Assembly (NCBI GenBank): GCA_026989475.1
Contig: JALSJG010000165.1
Coordinates: forward strand, 1-15,105
Source: Thermaceae bacterium
GTDB lineage: Bacteria > Deinococcota > Deinococci > Deinococcales > Marinithermaceae
Length of the DNA: 15,105 nt
Direction of reading: 5' to 3'
The notes beneath the pieces were generated by a model. The model saw only the letters and a program-made list of their open reading frames with translations. It did not search any database and was not told where the DNA came from. Every line of letters starts with the position of its first letter. Position 1 is the stretch's first letter. Both the position numbers and the translations under genes were made by a program. Positions 6,780-13,553 of the stretch are shown in pieces.

Positions 6780-6785
6780 TAAACT
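6780..6785 (+). promoter_or_regulatory. -10 element of a leaderless glnA (GSI-alpha) transcript
   Basis: TAAACT fits TANNNT and ends six bases before the ATG at 6792, the geometry known for leaderless genes in Deinococcus-Thermus. No purine-rich ribosome-binding site lies in the 20 bases before the ATG. No good -35 is seen 16-18 bases upstream, which suggests an activator or a weak promoter. Confidence 0.5.
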
Positions 6786-6791
6786 GAACGC

Positions 6792-8132
6792 ATGCCTTTA
6801 AGCAAGGCCGAGATCCTCAAGGAGCTTAAGCAAAACGCCGTGCGCTTTCTCCGATTGCAGTTCACTGACATCCTCGGGGTCGCCAAGAACGTTGAGGTGC
6901 CGGTGAGCCAATTCGAAAAGGCGCTGGACGGCGAGATCATGTTCGACGGCTCCTCGATCGAGGGCTTCACCCGGATCGAGGAGTCCGACATGCTCCTAAA
7001 GCCCGACTACAACACCTTCGCGATCTTCCCCGACCTGATCGAGGACCCCGCCCGGGGGCGGGTGGCCCGGCTGATCTGCGACGTCGCCTACCCCGACGGC
7101 ACCCCCTTCGAGGGCGACCCCCGCCAGGCCTTAAAGCGCCAGATCGAAGAACTCCAAAAGCTTGGCTTCGACAACATGTACGCGGGTCCCGAGCCCGAGT
7201 TCTTCCTCTTCCTGCGCAACCCCGAGGGGCTTCCCACCACCGAGACCCACGACGACGCTGGCTACTTCGACCTCGCCCCCCTGGACAAGGGCGAGGAGGC
7301 CCGCCGCGACATGGTGAACGTCCTGGTGGAGATGGGCTTCGAGATCGAGGCCGCCCACCACGAGGTCGCCCCGGGGCAGCACGAGATCGACTTCAAGTAC
7401 GCCGACGCCCTGACCACCGCCGACAACATCGCCACCTTCAAGTTCGTGGTTAAAAGGGTGGCCCTCGTACACGACCTGCACGCCACCTTCATGCCGAAAC
7501 CCATCGTCGGCATCAACGGCTCGGGGATGCACACCCACCTCTCGATCTTTAAAGACGGCAAGAACGCCTTCTACGACGAGAAGGCCGAGTACCAGCTCTC
7601 GGAGACCGCCCTGGCGTTCATCGCTGGATTGCTCACCCACGCAGCGGGCATGGTGGCGGTCACCAACCCCCTGGTGAACTCGTACAAACGCCTCACTCCA
7701 GGCTACGAAGCCCCCACCAACATCGCCTGGTCGGTCTCGAACCGCTCGGCGATGATCCGCATCCCGGCTCGCCGTGGGGTGGGCACCCGGGCCGAGTTTC
7801 GGGTACCCGACCCCAGCGCGAACCCCTACCTGGCACTCGCGGTCATGCTCGCCGCCGGGCTCGACGGAATCAAAAAGGGCCTCACCCCGCCCCCGCCGAT
7901 CCAGCGGAACATCTTCGAGATGAGCGTGCGCGACCGTCGCCGCCACAAGATCAAGGAGCTCCCCGGCACCCTGCGCGAGGCCCTCGACGCCCTGGAAAAG
8001 GACGAGGTGGTGAAAAAAGCGCTCGGTGAGCACATCTACCGCCACTTCCTGAAGGCCAAAAGGCTCGAGTGGGAGGACTACCGCATCACCGTGCACCCGT
8101 GGGAGCTCGACCGCTACCTGATCAAGTACTAA
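6792..8132 (+). CDS. glnA: Glutamine synthetase, class I-alpha (feedback-inhibited type)
   Basis: A second, distinct glutamine synthetase of 446 residues, close in length to the Bacillus and Thermotoga enzymes. Visible motifs: FDGSSIEGFTRIEESDM (51-67), AGPEPEFFLF, HHEVAPGQHEIDFKY, the INGSGMHTHLS nucleotide-site motif, NPLVNSYKRLTPGYEAPTN, NRSAMIRIP and the FRVPDPSANPYL segment. Arg61 matches B. subtilis Arg62, which is needed for glutamine feedback inhibition. The adenylylation Tyr is replaced by Phe375 (RNIFEMSVRDRR), and the I-beta insertion is missing. The C-terminus TVHPWELDRYLIKY resembles the Bacillus ending. This copy is therefore probably controlled by glutamine and protein partners rather than by adenylylation. 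The ATG has no Shine-Dalgarno and is probably leaderless; no later Met could serve, since the next (residue 50) falls inside the domain. It is followed by its own terminator. Whether it is the main biosynthetic enzyme or a conditional one is unknown. Confidence 0.95.
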   Translation: MPLSKAEILKELKQNAVRFLRLQFTDILGVAKNVEVPVSQFEKALDGEIMFDGSSIEGFTRIEESDMLLKPDYNTFAIFPDLIEDPARGRVARLICDVAYPDGTPFEGDPRQALKRQIEELQKLGFDNMYAGPEPEFFLFLRNPEGLPTTETHDDAGYFDLAPLDKGEEARRDMVNVLVEMGFEIEAAHHEVAPGQHEIDFKYADALTTADNIATFKFVVKRVALVHDLHATFMPKPIVGINGSGMHTHLSIFKDGKNAFYDEKAEYQLSETALAFIAGLLTHAAGMVAVTNPLVNSYKRLTPGYEAPTNIAWSVSNRSAMIRIPARRGVGTRAEFRVPDPSANPYLALAVMLAAGLDGIKKGLTPPPPIQRNIFEMSVRDRRRHKIKELPGTLREALDALEKDEVVKKALGEHIYRHFLKAKRLEWEDYRITVHPWELDRYLIKY

Positions 8133-8150
8133 AACCCGGACCCTACGCGA

Positions 8151-8176
8151 CCGCCGCCTCCAAGGCGGCGGTTTTT
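8151..8176 (+). terminator. Rho-independent terminator of glnA (GSI-alpha)
   Basis: CCGCCGCCT (8151-8159), a three-base loop, then AGGCGGCGG (8163-8171) and TTTTT. The T-run abuts the -35 of the next promoter (TTGACA at 8178), so the two units are packed without spare bases. Confidence 0.9.
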
Positions 8177-8177
8177 A

Positions 8178-8208
8178 TTGACAAGGGCGGTGCATTTTTT
8201 TGTAAAAT
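8178..8208 (+). promoter_or_regulatory. Promoter of the liv operon
   Basis: A perfect -35 TTGACA (8178-8183) is followed after 19 bases by TAAAAT (8203-8208). Shorter spacings of 17-18 would use TGTAAA or GTAAAA. Transcription should begin near 8215, about 35 bases before the livK ATG. Confidence 0.7.
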
Positions 8209-8210
8209 GC
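8192..8210. promoter_or_regulatory. Operator-like palindrome over the liv -10 element
   Basis: GCATTTT and AAAATGC form perfect 7-base arms around TTTGT. The dyad covers the spacer and -10 of the liv promoter. A further half-site, GCATTT, occurs at 8219-8224, near the start of the transcript. The position suits repression when amino acids are plentiful; the regulator is not in this window. Confidence 0.5.
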
Positions 8211-8249
8211 CCTCGCGAGCATTTAGAACTCGCAGAGAAGGAGGGGGAT

Positions 8250-9416
8250 ATGAAGAAGTTTTTGCTGGCAGTCATCCTCAGCCTGGGAACGGTCGCACTG
8301 GCCGACAGCCACGGCGGGACCATCAAGATCGGCATCAACCTTGAGCTCTCCGGCCGTTTCGCGGCGATCGGGCAGCAGACCCTGATGGGCATCCAGGCGG
8401 CCCACGCCCAGCGACCCGAAGTGGCGGGCATGAAGGTCGAGCTCGTCGTCTGCGACAACGAGACCAGCCGTGAGGGCTCGGTCGCCTGTGCCCGCCGCTT
8501 CGTGGATGAGGGCGTCATCGGTGTGCTCGGTGCGATCTCCACCTCCATGTCGATTCCTGCCGCCGAGATTCTCCAGGACGCGGGTATCATCATGATCTCG
8601 ACCTCCTCGACCAACCCGCAAACCACCCAGATCGGCGACTACATCTTCCGGATGGCCTACACCGACGACTTCCAGGGCAAGCTGGCCGCCGCCTACGTGG
8701 TCAATGATCTGGGCGCGAAAAAGATCGCGGTATTCCGCCAGGTGGACGACGACTACTCCTTCGGCCTTGCCGGATTCTTCGACGAGACCGCCAAGAAGCT
8801 CGGTGCGCAGACGGTGGTGCAGGACTTCACCGCCGGAACCGTCGACTTCACCGCCCAGCTGAACAACATTCGCGCTTTCAAGCCCGACGTAATCTACTAC
8901 TCGGGCTTCTGCGCCGAGGGAGCGCCGTTCATGAAGCAGCTGCGTGAACAGGGCTTCCAGCAGGCCGTGATCGGCGCAGACGCGATCGACGACAAGCAGT
9001 GCCCCGAGGGCGCCGGTAAGGCTTTTGATGGCGTCGTCTTCACCGGCTTCGCCACTCCCGATCTGATTCCCGATCCCGAAGCGAAGAAGCGTGCGGAAGC
9101 CTTCAAGGAGTTCTTCTTCCAGACCTTCAAAGACGCGAAGCCGGGTGACTTCAACGGCTTCGTACTGGCCGGCGCCGACGCCTACAACGTGCTGGTGGAG
9201 GCGATTGCCCGGGCCGGAAGCACCGACCGCAAGAAGGTGCGGGACGCGCTAGCCTCGCTGGAAAACTTCCCCGGGGTCTCCGGCGACGTGACCTACAAGG
9301 GCACCGATGGCACGCCCAAGGACCGGACGATCGGCTTCTTCAAGTACGAGGTCATGAGCCCGGACAACTGGAAGAAGACTGCGCTCTTCGGCAAATCCAC
9401 CGCCGAGGTTGAATAG
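8250..9416 (+). CDS. livK: Branched-chain amino-acid-type ABC transporter, substrate-binding protein
   Basis: A 388-residue periplasmic type I solute-binding protein that delivers a ligand, likely leucine/isoleucine/valine or a related amino acid, to the LivHM permease. The signal peptide spans residues 1-18 (MKKFLLAVILSLGTVALA|DS); there is no lipobox Cys, so it is a soluble periplasmic protein. Family features: TIKIGINLELSGRFAAIGQQ near the start of the mature chain, GVIGVLGAISTSMSIPAAEIL, the serine/threonine-rich STSSTNPQ ligand loop, and KPDVIYYSGF. Four cysteines occur (68, 80, 221, 251); Cys68-Cys80 resembles the single disulfide of E. coli LivJ/LivK, and Cys221-Cys251 could be a second bridge. 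ATG 8250 is chosen for AAGGAGG five bases ahead; the frame is open upstream to a TTG at 8178, which is the promoter -35. It is first in the operon and separated from livH by a strong hairpin. Ligand identity is not fixed: this family also binds amides, urea and other amino acids. Confidence 0.92.
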   Translation: MKKFLLAVILSLGTVALADSHGGTIKIGINLELSGRFAAIGQQTLMGIQAAHAQRPEVAGMKVELVVCDNETSREGSVACARRFVDEGVIGVLGAISTSMSIPAAEILQDAGIIMISTSSTNPQTTQIGDYIFRMAYTDDFQGKLAAAYVVNDLGAKKIAVFRQVDDDYSFGLAGFFDETAKKLGAQTVVQDFTAGTVDFTAQLNNIRAFKPDVIYYSGFCAEGAPFMKQLREQGFQQAVIGADAIDDKQCPEGAGKAFDGVVFTGFATPDLIPDPEAKKRAEAFKEFFFQTFKDAKPGDFNGFVLAGADAYNVLVEAIARAGSTDRKKVRDALASLENFPGVSGDVTYKGTDGTPKDRTIGFFKYEVMSPDNWKKTALFGKSTAEVE

Positions 9417-9443
9417 CGCAGCTTGGAAGGGCTAGTCTAAGAG

Positions 9444-9479
9444 GCCGACTAGGGTGAGCGGTCGCTCACCCTAGTCGGC
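9444..9479 (+). promoter_or_regulatory. 16-bp perfect hairpin between livK and livH
   Basis: GCCGACTAGGGTGAGC (9444-9459) is fully complementary to 9464-9479 around the loop GGTC. No T-run follows, so it is not a classic terminator. A stem at this place, after the binding-protein gene, typically protects the upstream mRNA from 3' exonucleases or slows read-through, giving more binding protein than permease. An upstream CTAGTC (9432-9437) could pair with GACTAG of the left arm as a weaker alternative fold. Confidence 0.7.
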
Positions 9480-9496
9480 TGGCTATGGAGGCGAGA

Positions 9497-10660
9497 GTGA
9501 GCACGATGCGAGTTCCCATAACAACCCGAGGAACCCTCTTCGTCGTCCTCGCGGTTTTTTTCCTGCTCGTCGGCTGGCGGATTCAGGCGCTACCCGACTA
9601 CACGCTGGCCCGGGTGGTCCAGGATTTCCTCAACGCCCTAACCCTGGGCAGCCTCTACGCACTGATCGCCCTGGGTTACACGATGGTCTACGGCATCATC
9701 CGTCTCATCAACTTCGCGCACGGTGAGATCTTCATGCTGGGTGCCTACTTCGCCTTCTTCGCGATGGTTCTTACCCCACTTCCCCTCGCACTCGCCTTAC
9801 TGACCACCCTCTTGCTCGGTGGCACCGCCCTGCTGGTGACGCGTAGTCTTTTCAACCTAGAATCGCCCAAGAAAACAGCGGGCCTCGCCTTCCCTCTATT
9901 GGTGGGAATCTTCGTTCTTTTGGGATTCCGTCAGCTCGGTTGGATCGAAGCGCTATTTCTCTCCATGATCGCCACCGCTGTGAGCGGGGTCTTGCTCGAG
10001 CTCGTGGCCTACCGCCCCCTCCGCGGAGCACCGCGAGAAAGCATGCTGATCACCGCGATAGCCGCGAGTTTCTTCCTGCAAAACATGGGGCAGCTGGTCT
10101 TCGGCCCCTACGTGAAAGGTTTTAACCCCGAAACCGTATTAAATCGCCCCTTGAGTTTCCGGATCGGCCCGGAGGAAGTCTATTTCACCGGCGTACTCCT
10201 GGTCGTTCCCCTGATCACCGGACTCCTGCTGCTCTTGCTTAACTTTTTCGTCACCCGCACCCGCCTGGGCAAGGCGATGCGGGCCACCGCCCAGGACGCG
10301 GAGGTCGCCCAGATGATGGGGGTGAACGTGCATCAGGTCATCGCCCTGACGTTCTTCATCGGCTCCACCCTCGCCGCTGCGGCCGGGGTCATGTACGCGA
10401 TCCGCTTCGGCCAGATCCATCCGTTAATGGGCCTGCTTCCCGGTATCAAGGCCTTTGCCGCTGCGGTGATCGGTGGGATCGGCAGCCTCCCGGGAGCGGT
10501 TCTGGGCGGGCTCCTTCTCGGCTTCATCGAAATCTACGTGGTCAGCCTCTTCCCCACCCTTTCGGCCTATAAGGACGTATTCGCCTTCGTTCTCCTCATC
10601 CTGATCCTCCTGTTCCGGCCTTCGGGCTTGATCGGGGAGGATCTCACGGAGAAGGTCTAA
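9497..10660 (+). CDS. livH: Branched-chain amino-acid-type ABC transporter permease, LivH family
   Basis: An inner-membrane permease subunit of 387 residues that pairs with LivM. The family core is clear: LGSLYALIALGYTMVYGIIRLINFAHGEIFMLGAY (50-84), LLELVAYRPLRG (166-177), the coupling-loop region TRLGKAMRATAQDAEVAQMMGVN (255-277), and IGGIGSLPGAVLGGLLLGFIE near the end, closing with LLFRPSGLIGED. It is longer than the usual LivH of about 290-310 residues. There is an N-terminal hydrophobic segment (13-26) and about 50 extra residues at 100-150 that look like two further helices, joined by a polar bend (LESPKK). Bases coding for that insertion are only 51% G/C. GTG 9497 is chosen because TGGAGG (9486-9491) lies five bases ahead; an in-frame ATG at 9485 would overlap that ribosome-binding site and has none of its own. 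livM starts one base after the stop. Confidence 0.9.
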   Translation: MSTMRVPITTRGTLFVVLAVFFLLVGWRIQALPDYTLARVVQDFLNALTLGSLYALIALGYTMVYGIIRLINFAHGEIFMLGAYFAFFAMVLTPLPLALALLTTLLLGGTALLVTRSLFNLESPKKTAGLAFPLLVGIFVLLGFRQLGWIEALFLSMIATAVSGVLLELVAYRPLRGAPRESMLITAIAASFFLQNMGQLVFGPYVKGFNPETVLNRPLSFRIGPEEVYFTGVLLVVPLITGLLLLLLNFFVTRTRLGKAMRATAQDAEVAQMMGVNVHQVIALTFFIGSTLAAAAGVMYAIRFGQIHPLMGLLPGIKAFAAAVIGGIGSLPGAVLGGLLLGFIEIYVVSLFPTLSAYKDVFAFVLLILILLFRPSGLIGEDLTEKV

Positions 10661-10661
10661 G

Positions 10662-12005
10662 ATGCGCGACCGGATCCTCACCCTCGCTACCCTCATCCTC
10701 GCCACCCTCGCGATCTACGGATTGACCCAGATGGAGGGGAGCGGAAGCCTGGTCTCCGCCCTTACCCTGGTCTTCATCTGGAGCATCGCGGCGATCAGCC
10801 TGAACCTGATCAACGGGCAGCTCGGTATCCTGTCGCTCGGTCACCACGGCTTCATGATGATCGGGGGGTACCTGACCGCCCTGCTCATGCTCCCCGAAAA
10901 GGAACGTAGCCCCTTCCGTACCCGGTTGCTCTCCGACTGGGCGCGGGAGAACCTCGACCTCAACCGCTGGCTCGAAGCGCTGGGTCTCGGCTTCCTCGCC
11001 CAGTCCACCGACGCCAAGTTCGTGATCGCGCTGATCCTCGCGGGTCTGGCCGCCGCCCTCGTGGGGCTGATCGTGGGAATCCCCTCCCTCAGGCTCAAGG
11101 GGGACTACCTGGCGATCGTGACCTTCGGTTTCGGCGAGATCATCCGGCTACTCCCCAACGCGCCCGAGGTTGCCCGGTTCACCAACGGTCCGCTGGGGAT
11201 CAAGGGGGTACCGGGCGACGCGGGAACGTTGTGGTGGACCTTTGCGGTTTTCCTCATCACGCTTTGGTTCTTCAGCCGGCTCAAGTTCTCTTCCTACGGG
11301 CGGGCCTTTGAGGGGATCCGTGAGGATGAGATCGCGGCCGAGGCGATGGGGGTGAACCTCGCCTATCACAAGGTGCTCGCCTTCAGCATTAGCGCATTCT
11401 TCGCCGGGGTGGCCGGCGGCCTCTACGCCAGCTACCTGCAATCGGTGGACACCCAGACCTTCAACTTCTTCGTGACCTTCTTCCTGCTGGTGGCGATCAG
11501 CCTGGGTGGACTCGGCTCGATCACCGGGGCGGTGTTGGGAACCGCGATCGTCCTGCTCGTACGCATCTACGGCGGGTTCTTGGAGGAGCCCAGGCCGGCA
11601 TACGTGGCCCTATTTGCGATCTCCGGTCTCATGATCCTGGCCTTCGCCTTCTCGGTTTACATCCGGCGGGCCCGCCACCTCCGTCCCGTGATCGAGCCCA
11701 AACACCTGATCTTTCTGGGTACCGGAGTAGGCCTTATGCTGCTTACCCTGGCCTTCTTCTCCACCCCCTTCGTTCAGCAAGAGGTTCAGTTCTTCGGGAT
11801 GCGGAAGATCCTCCTCGCGGTGCTCCTGATCCTCATCATGATCTACCGCCGGGAGGGGATCATGGGCCGGAGCGAGTTCTCCTGGAAACTGCTTTTCGGG
11901 CCGCGTGAGGACATCCCCACCGAGGAGCAGCGCAAGCAGGACGCCTGGCTCACCAACCCGGAACTCAACCCCGATGCAGGGAAGGGCAACAATGGCGCTT
12001 CTTGA
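10662..12005 (+). CDS. livM: Branched-chain amino-acid-type ABC transporter permease, LivM family
   Basis: The second membrane subunit of the importer, 447 residues. Family core: LNLINGQLGILSLGHHGFMMIGGY (48-70), LRLKGDYLAIVTFGFGEIIRLL (143-164), TNGPLGIKGVP (174-184), the coupling-loop region GRAFEGIREDEIAAEAMGVN (213-232) and LGGLGSITGAVLG (281-293). It is longer than most LivM proteins. A hydrophilic insertion lies at 77-117, an extra stretch of about 65 residues at 310-375 contains two likely helices (314-334 and 349-367), and a charged cytoplasmic tail of about 45 residues follows the usual last helix (380-395, LLAVLLILIMIYRREGIMG). ATG 10662 lies one base after the livH stop, with GGAGAAGG (10648-10655) ahead. 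The last 14 bases overlap livG, a sign of coupled translation. Confidence 0.91.
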   Translation: MRDRILTLATLILATLAIYGLTQMEGSGSLVSALTLVFIWSIAAISLNLINGQLGILSLGHHGFMMIGGYLTALLMLPEKERSPFRTRLLSDWARENLDLNRWLEALGLGFLAQSTDAKFVIALILAGLAAALVGLIVGIPSLRLKGDYLAIVTFGFGEIIRLLPNAPEVARFTNGPLGIKGVPGDAGTLWWTFAVFLITLWFFSRLKFSSYGRAFEGIREDEIAAEAMGVNLAYHKVLAFSISAFFAGVAGGLYASYLQSVDTQTFNFFVTFFLLVAISLGGLGSITGAVLGTAIVLLVRIYGGFLEEPRPAYVALFAISGLMILAFAFSVYIRRARHLRPVIEPKHLIFLGTGVGLMLLTLAFFSTPFVQQEVQFFGMRKILLAVLLILIMIYRREGIMGRSEFSWKLLFGPREDIPTEEQRKQDAWLTNPELNPDAGKGNNGAS

Positions 12006-12768
12006 GCTTAGAAACGTATACAAAGCCTTCGGCGGGCTGCAGGCGATCAACGGCGTGAATCTCAAGGTCGAGGAAGGCGAGATCGTAAGCATCATCGGGC
12101 CGAACGGTGCGGGAAAGTCGACCCTCTTCAACCTGATCACGGGAGTGTACCGGCCGGATCGGGGGGAGATCTACTTTCAGGGCCGGCGCATCGACGGCTT
12201 GCGGCCGGACCAGGTCTGTCGGCTGGGCATCGCCCGTACCTTTCAAAACCTCCGTCTTTTCAATAACCTCACGGTCCTCGAAAACGTCCTCATCCCCCAG
12301 CACCACAGGCTGGGCCTGCACTGGATCCACGCGGTGCTCCGTACTCCCGCGTACCGGAGGCGGGAGGAGGAGATGCGCGCCACCGCCCTGGAAAAGCTGG
12401 CGTTTTTCGGGCCGCGTCTGATGACCTTCCGACTTCACCAACCGGTGCGGGTCCTCTCCTACGCCAACCGGCGCCGGACCGAGATGGCCCGCGCCATGGC
12501 CACCGGCGCCAAGCTCCTGCTCCTCGACGAGCCGAGCGCCGGCATGAACCCGAGGGAGACCCAGGAGATCACCCAGATCATCCGGCGTTTCCGCGACGAG
12601 GGAGGGTACACGGTCGTGCTCGTCGAGCACAAGATGAACCTCGTCGGTGAGATCTCCGACCGCGTGGTGGTCCTTGACTACGGCGAAAAGATCGCCGAAG
12701 GTGATTACCGGGAGGTGATCCAAAACCCCCGGGTAATCGAGGCCTACCTCGGGCGCAAGGAGGGATGA
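11992..12768 (+). CDS. livG: Branched-chain amino-acid-type ABC transporter ATP-binding protein, LivG family
   Basis: One of two ATPase subunits driving the importer, 258 residues, cytoplasmic face of the membrane. Walker A is GPNGAGKS (36-43), the Q-loop RTFQNLRLF (82-90, Gln85), Walker B LLLLDEPSAGMNP (175-187) and the H-loop His213 (VEHKM). The C-terminal DRVVVLDYGEKIAEG and the AYLG ending are typical of LivG. The ABC signature is unusual: LSYAN (155-159), where LivG proteins usually have LSYGQ or LAYGQ, so both the Gly and the Gln are changed. The rest of that helix (RRRTEMARAMAT) is normal, so this is not a frameshift. ATG 11992 has GGGAAGGG five bases ahead and lies inside the end of livM; a GTG at 11905 in the same frame would add a Pro/Arg/Ser-rich tail and is rejected. 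The stop overlaps an ATG of livF (ATGA). Confidence 0.92.
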   Translation: MALLELRNVYKAFGGLQAINGVNLKVEEGEIVSIIGPNGAGKSTLFNLITGVYRPDRGEIYFQGRRIDGLRPDQVCRLGIARTFQNLRLFNNLTVLENVLIPQHHRLGLHWIHAVLRTPAYRRREEEMRATALEKLAFFGPRLMTFRLHQPVRVLSYANRRRTEMARAMATGAKLLLLDEPSAGMNPRETQEITQIIRRFRDEGGYTVVLVEHKMNLVGEISDRVVVLDYGEKIAEGDYREVIQNPRVIEAYLGRKEG

Positions 12769-13490
12769 TGGCGGCCGAACCGTTGCTCGAGCTCAAGAAC
12801 GTCAGCGCCTATTACGGGCCGATCCGGGCCCTTAACCGCGTCAACATGGTGCTCTACCCCGGGGAGATGGTCTGCCTGCTCGGAGGCAACGCCTCCGGTA
12901 AGAGCACCACGCTCAAGACCATCCTCGGCCTGGTGCAGATGGGCGAGGGGGAGATCTACTTCCGCGGTGAACGGATCGACCGCAAGCTCACCGCGTACCG
13001 GATCGCTAGGGGGATCGCGGTGGTACCCGAGAACCGGCGGGTCTTCCCCCGCATGACCGTCCGCGAGAACCTCGAGATGGGCGCCTACCTGCGCAGCGAT
13101 CCCGAGGGCATCCGGGAGGACATGGAGTACGTCTTCTCCCTCTTTCCGCGCCTCGAGGAGCGGCTCTCGCAACCGGCGGGAACGCTCTCCGGCGGGGAAC
13201 AGCAAATGCTCGCGATGGGGAGGGCGCTCATGAGCCGGCCCCGGCTCATCCTGATGGACGAGCCTTCGATGGGCCTCGCCCCCAAGCTGGTGGAAACGAT
13301 CTTCAAGATCATCAAGTCGGTGAATGAGCGCGGGATCACCGTGTTCGTCGTCGAGCAAAACGCCAACATCGCCCTCTCGATCGCCGACCGTGGCTACGTA
13401 CTCCAGACCGGCGAGGTCGTGCTCCAGGGACCGGCCCAGGAGCTCCTCCACAACGAGGCGATGCGCCGCGCCTACCTGGGAGAAGTCTAG
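12768..13490 (+). CDS. livF: Branched-chain amino-acid-type ABC transporter ATP-binding protein, LivF family
   Basis: The second ATPase subunit, 240 residues. Walker A is GGNASGKS (39-46), fitting GxxxxGK[ST] though the usual LivF text is GRNGAGKT. The Q-loop position reads VVPENRRVFPRMTV (85-98), close to the LivF pattern VPEGRRVFP. The ABC signature is a regular LSGGEQ (140-145), Walker B is LILMDEPSMGLAP, and VVEQNAN (195-201) stands at the H-loop, where LivF proteins commonly have Gln instead of His. Two adjacent ATGs are possible. AAGGAGG (12757-12763) is four bases from 12768 but only one from 12765, so 12768 is preferred. The ATG at 12765 overlaps the livG stop (ATGA). It is last in the liv operon; only a short GCCGG-TTG-CCGGC stem without T-run follows. 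Confidence 0.93.
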   Translation: MAAEPLLELKNVSAYYGPIRALNRVNMVLYPGEMVCLLGGNASGKSTTLKTILGLVQMGEGEIYFRGERIDRKLTAYRIARGIAVVPENRRVFPRMTVRENLEMGAYLRSDPEGIREDMEYVFSLFPRLEERLSQPAGTLSGGEQQMLAMGRALMSRPRLILMDEPSMGLAPKLVETIFKIIKSVNERGITVFVVEQNANIALSIADRGYVLQTGEVVLQGPAQELLHNEAMRRAYLGEV

Positions 13491-13497
13491 GGGCCGG

Positions 13498-13527
13498 TTG
13501 CCGGCGCATGAGGCGGGTGCGTATACT
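13498..13527 (+). promoter_or_regulatory. Candidate promoter of the peptide-binding protein gene
   Basis: TTGCCG (13498-13503) lies 18 bases before TATACT (13522-13527), a good -10. An imperfect dyad, GGCGGGT (13512-13518) with ACTCGCC (13525-13531), straddles the -10 and could be an operator. Transcription would start about 20 bases before the ATG. Confidence 0.5.
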
Positions 13528-13553
13528 CGCCGAGTAAGGGAAAGGAGGTGCGG

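Noticed and set aside
8178..8249. TTG start giving livK 24 extra N-terminal residues
   Set aside because: That codon is part of the promoter -35. The added residues would precede a perfect signal peptide, and AAGGAGG fits ATG 8250.
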